From: Planctomycetota bacterium
GTDB lineage: Bacteria > Planctomycetota > Phycisphaerae > UBA1845
Direction: 5' to 3'
Length of the DNA stretch: 7,664 nucleotides
Assembly: GCA_022561415.1 (NCBI GenBank)
Contig: JADFRH010000110.1
Span: 1-7,664 of the forward strand
Shown here: in pieces, positions 1 to 5,625 of the stretch
Layout of the letters: each line of letters begins with the position of its first letter
Numbering within the stretch: position 1 is the first letter of the stretch
The notes under the pieces: generated by a model
The model's input: only the letters and a program-made list of their open reading frames with translations
Told to the model about the DNA's origin: nothing
Database searches by the model: none
Made by a program: the position numbers and the translations under genes

Positions 1-117
1 CGTCGCAAGCCGTAGTCCCTGCCTTGTCACCCCGACGGAGCCCCCCTCTCGTATACCGCGAGCCCGGAAGATCGAGCCGAATCGGCCCGAAAGACCCGGC
101 GGCGCGGCCGCCCCACG
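1..117. other. Intergenic end of window, no supported gene
   Basis: These bases follow the stop codon of the last leftward gene. They contain a GC-rich hairpin (98-112, listed separately) and a short inverted repeat GCCGA-A-TCGGC at 76-86. On the minus strand a GTG at 30-28 opens a frame that reaches the window edge after about ten codons, with a G-rich run at 46-41 ten bases ahead of it. This could be the start of the next operon gene, but ten codons are too few to support a call. Confidence 0.5.
98..112 (-). terminator. GC-rich hairpin after the leftward operon
   Basis: A perfect 6-bp inverted repeat, GGCGGC / GCCGCC with a 3-base loop, starts about five bases past the TAA stop (120-118) of the 624-residue gene. 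On the minus strand it is followed by GGGTCTTT, so the U tract is short and interrupted. It is a plausible weak intrinsic terminator or 3'-end stabilising hairpin. The weak U tract leaves transcription into a further leftward gene possible. Confidence 0.35.
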
Positions 118-1992
118 TTATTTCTTTGTCCAAACCTGCCCCGCCATGGCCTTTCGCTCGGGATTCGCTTTGTCCGTCGGTACAAATCGTTCGTACAGCC
201 GACCGGCGGCGTCGACGAACACGACGGAACATGCTCTTGAGGCCGTCGCAAACTTCACACCCGTCCGACTGCTCGACACCTTCTTGCGCTCGCGGTAGGT
301 CCGCTCGAAGTCGATGTCGACGATGGTTCCGTCCACCTCGAAGTCGACCAGCGCGTTGTAGGATCTGCTTGGGTCATCGGGCGAAGGCAGCTTGCAGCGC
401 GACTCGCCGTTCAAGTCGTCGCCGACCGAATACGCGAACCGCCGTGAATAGACCCACACGCCCTCTTCCCATTTGTAGAACTGAATCTTCACCGTCCCTT
501 TTCCCTTGTCCTTGCTGGTCAGAAAGAACATCGTGTCACGCGGAATCACGACCTCGACCGGCTCCGTCCAGGCCCCGGCGATCAGCACCACCGCGGCGTT
601 CTGTTTGTCGCGAAATTTCTGCGGATCACCCGCGAGACCGTTCAGGACCGTTGGTCGCATTCGATACTGATACGTCTTGCCGCTCTCCACACTGCCGGGC
701 CCCGCATCGTGGACCCACATCTGTTGGGTGGGTTGGGTCTGCCGCACGGTCTGTGCCGCTCCCCGCCCGGCGGCCGGCACCTCGGCGGCAGCACGACGCC
801 TGCCCCGTTTCCTGCGCCGCTCGATATCGAATTCCGCTTGCTCGGCAGCTTTCATTAGTTTGGCAGCTTTGTTCTTGTCCCCCGCACCGGCCTCGATATC
901 CGTGAAGATGGCCTGCGCTTCGTTGTAGGCTCGACGCGCGTCGTCGGCACTCAGGTTCTTCTGGGCGCTGTCGATAAGCCGGTCGTAGGCTTCCTCATGC
1001 TGCTTCCTGCGCTCTGCAAAGGTGAGCTTGGCCTGACCACCCCCCAAGGCGATCCCGGACGCCTCCCCCGTGTTGTAACGGTCGAGCGTGTCCGCGTCCG
1101 GATTCTCCGGAAACAGGAACTCCTGATCCTGAACCACAACGTCACGATGACTTGTCAGAGTCGGGAAGGACCAGCCGTCGCCGTTGAGAATGTCAGGAAG
1201 GAACGGACGCAGGATATCCAACTGTTGTAGGGGCTCGGTGAGGTTTTTGGTGTACCTGCCGAGGTTCTTCGCCGACGTCGGGTCGAGCGTTACCTCATCG
1301 CCGTCGCCGTCGAGGAAAACCGTGGGCGGCGGGCCGAGTCTGAGTTTCGGCCACGGCTCGACGATCTGCCAGTCGTCGTCCGACCAGCTCCCGTCGGTGC
1401 GTTGCACACGGCTTTGCAACTGCGGTAGTCCGAAGAAGACGTCCTTGCGCGAGGCCCCGTATTCGGCCCGTTGAAGCGCCGTCTGTTCCTTAACGTCAAA
1501 CACAGCCGACACGGTCACCCAGTTGGCGATGGAGAAGGCCTCGCCGTCGTCGTCGAAGAAGGTGAACGTGCTTCGTCCGCTGGTCACGCTCGGCTTACCA
1601 AGCGGCGCGACCGTCACGAGCGATCGCTGCCCCGGCGCGGCGGACGCCGGGTCCGCCACGGGAACATGCGGACCAATCGACCCGGCGGAGACGAGCGTGA
1701 GCGGAATCCGCCCGCTCTGGAACGGATCGAGTGTGGATTCAAAGCCGGGCGCCAAAGACTCGACGTCAGTTGAGTCCGATCGTGCCCGCCGGATGGCCTC
1801 GCGGACACTCAAGGCCCGGCTCGCGAGCTTGGCATCGATCGTGCTCGGCGTGACCGTCTCACCACCGAGTTCGATCTCGTTGGGCGACGTCACGAGATAC
1901 ATGGCGGCCGAGCCGATCAAGAGAATCCCCGCGACCGCGAGAATCGCCTTTTCCAGGTGCCGCTCGAGCGGACCGACCATCTGTTTTGCCAT
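118..1992 (-). CDS. Single-pass membrane protein of pilus-assembly operon, planctomycete type, function unknown
   Basis: This 624-residue protein has no established name that I can give. Residues 16-34 form one hydrophobic helix behind a short charged N-terminus, so a cytoplasmic tail and a large periplasmic part are likely. Residues 153-181 (FSIANWVTVSAVFDVKEQ and following) and about 185-212 (a strand-rich stretch ending WQIV) resemble segments I recall from planctomycete pilus-operon proteins. Residues 325-400 are charged and helical, probably coiled coil, ending in an Arg-rich run at 392-400, then an Ala/Gln-rich linker to about 424. Residues 425-484 carry WVHDAGPGSVESGKTYQYRM and WTEPVEVVIP, like a fibronectin-type beta domain. 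The start at 1992 has a good ribosome site, GAAAGGGG, seven bases upstream. It is third in the leftward series, 185 bases after its neighbour. By position it may fill a PilP-like or scaffold role, but no PilP homology is visible. The reading frame is secure; the function is inference. Confidence 0.85.
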   Translation of the reverse strand: MAKQMVGPLERHLEKAILAVAGILLIGSAAMYLVTSPNEIELGGETVTPSTIDAKLASRALSVREAIRRARSDSTDVESLAPGFESTLDPFQSGRIPLTLVSAGSIGPHVPVADPASAAPGQRSLVTVAPLGKPSVTSGRSTFTFFDDDGEAFSIANWVTVSAVFDVKEQTALQRAEYGASRKDVFFGLPQLQSRVQRTDGSWSDDDWQIVEPWPKLRLGPPPTVFLDGDGDEVTLDPTSAKNLGRYTKNLTEPLQQLDILRPFLPDILNGDGWSFPTLTSHRDVVVQDQEFLFPENPDADTLDRYNTGEASGIALGGGQAKLTFAERRKQHEEAYDRLIDSAQKNLSADDARRAYNEAQAIFTDIEAGAGDKNKAAKLMKAAEQAEFDIERRRKRGRRRAAAEVPAAGRGAAQTVRQTQPTQQMWVHDAGPGSVESGKTYQYRMRPTVLNGLAGDPQKFRDKQNAAVVLIAGAWTEPVEVVIPRDTMFFLTSKDKGKGTVKIQFYKWEEGVWVYSRRFAYSVGDDLNGESRCKLPSPDDPSRSYNALVDFEVDGTIVDIDFERTYRERKKVSSSRTGVKFATASRACSVVFVDAAGRLYERFVPTDKANPERKAMAGQVWTKK

Positions 1993-1999
1993 CGCCGAA

Positions 2000-2007
2000 C
2001 CCCTTTC
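2000..2007 (-). promoter_or_regulatory. Shine-Dalgarno site for the 624-residue gene
   Basis: The minus strand reads GAAAGGGG seven bases before the ATG at 1992. This is a strong match that supports this start. It also suggests the gene is translated independently despite the 185-base gap from its upstream neighbour. Confidence 0.6.
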
Positions 2008-2060
2008 AGTCGCACTGCGTCATGCGAAACCACCCCGCCGAATCACGACGTAAGGAAGAC

Positions 2061-2101
2061 GAGCGAGTGAACTGCCTGTCGGGCTGTTGAACAACTCGCT
2101 C
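2061..2101 (-). repeat. Inverted repeat, possible RNA hairpin between operon genes
   Basis: GAGCGAGT at 2061-2068 is exactly complementary to ACTCGCTC at 2094-2101, with a 25-base loop. The loop contains a further small inverted repeat, GTTG-AA-CAAC, which overlaps the right arm. On the minus strand the transcript could fold into an 8-bp stem between the stop of the 417-residue gene and the start of the 624-residue gene. There is no U tract after it, so mRNA processing or stability is a more likely role than termination. Confidence 0.35.
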
Positions 2102-2177
2102 TCACCGTATGGCATCGTCCACCCGCCGCCTCACGCACGCGCGGGAAGCTGGTTCCACCTGGACCTTGAACGGCCCG

Positions 2178-3431
2178 CTACCCGTCGCCCTCCTCGTCTT
2201 CGAGTTCCGGGCAATCGATCTCGAACATCTCACATGTGTCCTGGGGCATCCACTTGCGGAACTCCTCGCCCAGCATGGTGGTCTCGAAATCCAGGACCAC
2301 GTTGACCACCGGCTCCGCGCCGTAAATCTTTCCGATCATGCGCCGATTCGGCGGTACGACCTTATACGCCACGCGCAGCAGCACATGAAACCGATCCTTG
2401 CTGAGCCGATTGACCAGCCTTGGAATATCTCGCTGGTCCATCACGAGCTTGATCGTGAACTGCACGACCTCATACCAGTCGGTCGAGCCGGAGTGTGTGA
2501 ACACGGTCTCCGGTGTGCCGACCGGGCGAGCCGGCGCGTAGCCACCGGGCGAGTCGCCAAAGTACTCTTCGCCGTCCCGAGGAATGTAGCCGTCCGAAAG
2601 CCGGATCGATATCACGTCCTTGACCGGCATGACGTTCACCGACGACTCGATGCCCGCCTTCGAGGCCTCGACGGCCGCTTCGTCGTTGATCGCCGTGATC
2701 GCCTCAATCACATCCTTCTGGATCCAATAGCCGACCTGCGCCCACCACACCTCGTCGAGATACAGTTCGTCACCCGCGCCGGTGCCTTTCATCGCATCCG
2801 AAAACTCGAGGCTGGAGTTGCGCATGGACGGTTTCTCGTCCGCGAAATGAACGGCGTAGCATCGCATCCGCTGTGCGGCGGCAAGGTTAGCACGAGCCTC
2901 TGCGTTGCGCTTGGCGCCGCTGAGCGTCAGGACCCCGGCCGGGGTTTTCTCCGGTTCGGTTGTCTCGTCGGGGTCTTCGCCATTCGCAATCATCTCGGCC
3001 CGCTCATCGGCGATCGTGTCGTTCCAGTTCTTGATCTCCATCCTCGTCGCGGGGCTTCCGGATTGCAACATGTTGAAGAGGTCGTCCATGGCCTGTGTGT
3101 AAACACGGCGAAACCTGATCCGATCGGCGTTCTCGCCATTGGGGAAGACAGACTCCACAAGTCTATCATAGCCATACAGCGACCTGGCCTTGTCGAAGAC
3201 CTTCTCTCGGTCGTCCTTGATCTTGTCGATGCGATCGTTCTCGGCCTCGATCCGGGCGAGGTTGACGGGTGATGACGACAGGCTGTTGAGTTCGTTGTAT
3301 AGCCGTCCGACGTTTTTTATCTCTTCGCGCACTTTGGGCATGCCCTGCAGGCCCAGGCCGCCCAACGCGAGCCCGGACGCAGCGACCACACCGCAGATGA
3401 TGAAGAACATGTGCCGTCGCAGAAAATCCAT
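2178..3431 (-). CDS. PilO-like single-pass membrane protein, planctomycete type
   Basis: This 417-residue protein probably serves the inner-membrane platform of a type IV pilus or type II secretion system, next to PilM. The N-terminus (MDFLRRH) is short and basic, followed by a hydrophobic helix at 8-30. Residues 33-85 are heptad-like and charged, as expected for the coiled coil of PilO-type proteins. Residues 226-250 (DEVWWAQVGYWIQKDVIEAI and following) and 268-283 (NVMPVKDVISIRLSDG-like) form a block I recall from planctomycete proteins in this position. Residues 320-390 alternate strands and helices (EVVQFTIKLVMDQRDIPRLV, then VVNVVLDFETTML), which fits a ferredoxin-like fold. The last 15 residues are acidic. 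The start at 3431 is backed by AAAGGA a few bases upstream. It follows pilM by 51 bases on the same strand, so cotranscription is likely. PilO-like is a topology and context call, not a residue-level match. Confidence 0.85.
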   Translation of the reverse strand: MDFLRRHMFFIICGVVAASGLALGGLGLQGMPKVREEIKNVGRLYNELNSLSSSPVNLARIEAENDRIDKIKDDREKVFDKARSLYGYDRLVESVFPNGENADRIRFRRVYTQAMDDLFNMLQSGSPATRMEIKNWNDTIADERAEMIANGEDPDETTEPEKTPAGVLTLSGAKRNAEARANLAAAQRMRCYAVHFADEKPSMRNSSLEFSDAMKGTGAGDELYLDEVWWAQVGYWIQKDVIEAITAINDEAAVEASKAGIESSVNVMPVKDVISIRLSDGYIPRDGEEYFGDSPGGYAPARPVGTPETVFTHSGSTDWYEVVQFTIKLVMDQRDIPRLVNRLSKDRFHVLLRVAYKVVPPNRRMIGKIYGAEPVVNVVLDFETTMLGEEFRKWMPQDTCEMFEIDCPELEDEEGDG

Positions 3432-3436
3432 CGGAT

Positions 3437-3442
3437 TCCTTT
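3437..3442 (-). promoter_or_regulatory. Shine-Dalgarno site for the PilO-like gene
   Basis: The minus strand reads AAAGGA five bases before the ATG at 3431. It lies within the 51-base gap after pilM and fixes the start of the second operon gene. Confidence 0.6.
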
Positions 3443-3482
3443 CTTCCGTCGACGTTCGCCGGCGACGCGCCGTCAGTCCGCG

Positions 3483-5525
3483 CTAGTCGCCGTCCCCTCC
3501 CTCGCCTTCCGGCGCCACGTAATCCTCGGGAATCGCGTCGATCCAGACCACGAACTCCCAGTCGTCCTCGATGCGCTCGTGGGTCACCGGATCGAGCAGA
3601 GCGGGATCAACGCTTGGTGTCCGCGCGGCGGCGGTCTTCGCCCCGAACGCGCCTCGCTGACCGAAGCTGTGCGATGACCGGCCCGTAGATGCCTTCGACG
3701 ATGTAGACGCCGGCAAGGGGACCTTGACCCGGTCAAACAAGTAGACCCTGTCAAAATAGAACCCGGCCTCCGGTTTGCGACCGTTCTTCCGCAATGCGGT
3801 CAGAAACTCTTCACACAGGAGTTTCCCGGAATCCGCATAGGGCGTACGCCCGCTGATCTCAATCTTGAAAGCCGGCAGGTCCGAGTCCGGATCGTTAATC
3901 GGTTCCTCCGCTGTGCCCGGACAAACGCTCTCCCACACGATCTCATTGACGTTCGGTTGGAACTGCATGTCGATTCGGTCGATCCATATCTGCTTTCGCC
4001 GGGTACGCGGCGAGGCACCCGACGCAAGAGCCTTCAAGACCTCCTCCTGAGTTGTCGCCTTGCCCAACGCGCCTCGCAGGACGGGCACCGACTCGTGGAT
4101 CGCCTGCAGGATACGCGGGACGGTCGCCTTCGAGTCGTGCATCCTAATGATCGACTCCGTCTGCGCCCGCTCCGTGTCGCCCTGTCCGCTGAAGTCTTGA
4201 AGCTCCCTCTTGAGTTTCTTCCCCGCGTTGCGAATCGCCTGCGCCTGAACACGCTCGGGCAGAGCCATCGACGGTCCGCTCTCAATCAAATCCCACGCGT
4301 CTTCAGCATTGGCAGGGTTTGGCGCACTCGCGGCGGCGCCCGCGGCCAGGGCCCGCATGTCCGACGTCTGCCGGAACCAGATCAGACTCCCCGCAAGGAA
4401 GATGCAGGCCGCCGTCGCGGCAAAGGCCGGACGTTTTCTCCGCCAGACCAGCTGCTTCGCGATCTCTACCGGCAGCAAATTGCACGATACCTTGGCGAGG
4501 TCCAATCCCTGAACGGCCAGTCCGTACGCCACACCGAAGGTCGGCGTACGCTCCTTCAACTCGGCCTGATCGACGCCGCCGCCGGGAACCGCCTTGCTGA
4601 ATGTGTCGGCGATCGTGACGGGTATGCCCATATTCTGGTGCAGGTATTTCCGAAGACCGGGTAGTCGGCTCGCGGCGCCGAAGCAAATCACCTTCTCCAC
4701 TTTCGTGTCGCGGTGCGTGGAAGAGTAAGAACCGACGGATCGTTGCAGCTCCTGCACGAGGTCCGCGAAAACGGGACGCATGGCCTGGAAAATCTGCCGG
4801 GCATACTTGCTCGTAGCGGCCGAACGCTTGAGGTTTTCCGCCTTTGAAAACGTCAACTTGAATGCCTTGACCAGCGCCTCCGTGAAGTGGTTGCCGCCGA
4901 TGGGAACCGTTCGTGTCCAGAAGGTGTCCTTCGTAGCGATGATGAGGTCGGTGTTCTCCGCCCCGATGTCGAGTAGAATCGTCGTTTCGTTCCCCAGCAT
5001 CCCGTCGAAATGCGCCGCGTTGTAGACCGACAGCGGGCTTGACTGGACGGCCATGGGCTCGATCGACGCCTGCTCGAAGTGCAGCAGATGCTCCCTGATG
5101 AGTTCGCGCTTCATCGCGAAGATGCCGACCTCCAGATCGGGCGCGCCTTCCCGCTGGAAGGTCTGGTAGTCCCAGATGACCTCGTCCATATCGAAGGGAA
5201 TCTGCTGGTCGGCCTCGTACCGGACAATATCGGGGATCCGTTTCGCCTCGACCGGCGGAAGCTTCGTGAAACGCGCCAGCGTTTGCTGACCGGGCACGGA
5301 TACGATCACGAAATCCTTGGAAATGTCGTTTCGCGAGAGGAACTTCTCGAGGGCCGCACTGATGAGTTGGTTTCGGTCGGCGTCGGGCTGGGTCAGAACC
5401 TGGGCGTGTTCAATGAGATCCTGAGCGATCAACTCGACGTTACCGTCCGAGCCCGGTCGGAGCTTGACCGCCTTGAGTGCGCTGCGCCCCAGGTCTAGGC
5501 CCCATACGGCCTGTGAACTCGCCAT
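3483..5525 (-). CDS. pilM: Type IV pilus assembly ATPase PilM fused to a PilN-like membrane domain
   Basis: PilM is a cytoplasmic actin-like ATP-binding protein that recruits PilN and PilO at the inner membrane. Residues 1-340 show the family clearly: phosphate-1 loop GLDLGRSALKAVKL (9-22), VSVPGQQTLARF (75-86), the hallmark YEADQQIPFDMDEVIWDYQ (103-121), phosphate-2 loop LLDIGAENTDLII (184-196), GGNHFTEAL (210-218) and adenosine motif CFGAASRLPGL (281-291). PilM normally ends near 350 residues. Here the chain continues to 680: NLLP at 349-352, basic WRRKR (361-365), a membrane helix at about 366-385, a helical stretch to 500, and an alpha/beta segment at 550-600 (FKIEISGRTPYADSGKLLCE, then FYFDRVYLF). 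This is the order seen in PilN, whose N-terminal INLLP motif docks into PilM. Residues 607-640 are Ser/Ala/Gly-rich, and DDWEFVVWIDAIPED (654-668) looks like a last strand. It is first in the leftward operon. Upstream of the ATG only a weak GTGAG is seen. The PilM call is firm; the PilN part is inferred from motif order. Confidence 0.93.
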   Translation of the reverse strand: MASSQAVWGLDLGRSALKAVKLRPGSDGNVELIAQDLIEHAQVLTQPDADRNQLISAALEKFLSRNDISKDFVIVSVPGQQTLARFTKLPPVEAKRIPDIVRYEADQQIPFDMDEVIWDYQTFQREGAPDLEVGIFAMKRELIREHLLHFEQASIEPMAVQSSPLSVYNAAHFDGMLGNETTILLDIGAENTDLIIATKDTFWTRTVPIGGNHFTEALVKAFKLTFSKAENLKRSAATSKYARQIFQAMRPVFADLVQELQRSVGSYSSTHRDTKVEKVICFGAASRLPGLRKYLHQNMGIPVTIADTFSKAVPGGGVDQAELKERTPTFGVAYGLAVQGLDLAKVSCNLLPVEIAKQLVWRRKRPAFAATAACIFLAGSLIWFRQTSDMRALAAGAAASAPNPANAEDAWDLIESGPSMALPERVQAQAIRNAGKKLKRELQDFSGQGDTERAQTESIIRMHDSKATVPRILQAIHESVPVLRGALGKATTQEEVLKALASGASPRTRRKQIWIDRIDMQFQPNVNEIVWESVCPGTAEEPINDPDSDLPAFKIEISGRTPYADSGKLLCEEFLTALRKNGRKPEAGFYFDRVYLFDRVKVPLPASTSSKASTGRSSHSFGQRGAFGAKTAAARTPSVDPALLDPVTHERIEDDWEFVVWIDAIPEDYVAPEGEGGDGD

Positions 5526-5625
5526 TACAACATACTCACGCTTGTTTGTGCTACCGCCCGCCGCGAGCGCCCCGATCAGCCGACCGGGCTTTCAATCGTG
5601 CCGGCGACCCGTTACATTTCCCGTC
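5526..5625. promoter_or_regulatory. Divergent intergenic region between pilM and mtaB
   Basis: The 100 bases between two divergent start codons must hold the promoters of both units unless transcription starts inside a gene. I see no convincing -35/-10 pair in either direction. A TTGAAA on the minus strand (5595-5590) has no partner -10. For the rightward gene the sequence before ATG 5626 (GTTACATTTCCCGTC) has no Shine-Dalgarno match, so initiation may be leaderless or SD-independent. For pilM there is only a weak GTGAG nine bases ahead of the ATG. Confidence 0.5.

Larger units (their letters stand above)
1993..2177. other. Intra-operon gap of 185 bases
   Basis: This gap is unusually long compared with the 51 bases separating the first two genes. 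It holds the inverted repeat at 2061-2101 and the ribosome site at 2000-2007. A 31-codon minus-strand frame, ATG at 2115 to TGA at 2020, spans most of it and begins just before the repeat. I recognise nothing in that peptide (it starts MPYGESELF) and do not call it a gene. An internal promoter for the last gene could sit here, but no clear -35/-10 pair is visible. Confidence 0.4.

Noticed and set aside
1..30. Start of a further leftward gene at GTG 30
   Set aside because: Only ten codons fit before the window edge, and the G-rich run upstream is a poor ribosome site. It is possible but not supportable.
24..905. Plus-strand open frame of 293 codons
   Set aside because: Arg/Pro/Ser-rich translation typical of a shadow frame in GC-rich DNA, antisense to the 624-residue gene.
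2109..3272. Plus-strand open frame of 387 codons
   Set aside because: It is antisense to the PilO-like gene across nearly its whole length, rich in Arg/His/Leu, with no recognisable domain. The opposite strand has a membrane helix, a family-like block and a good ribosome site.
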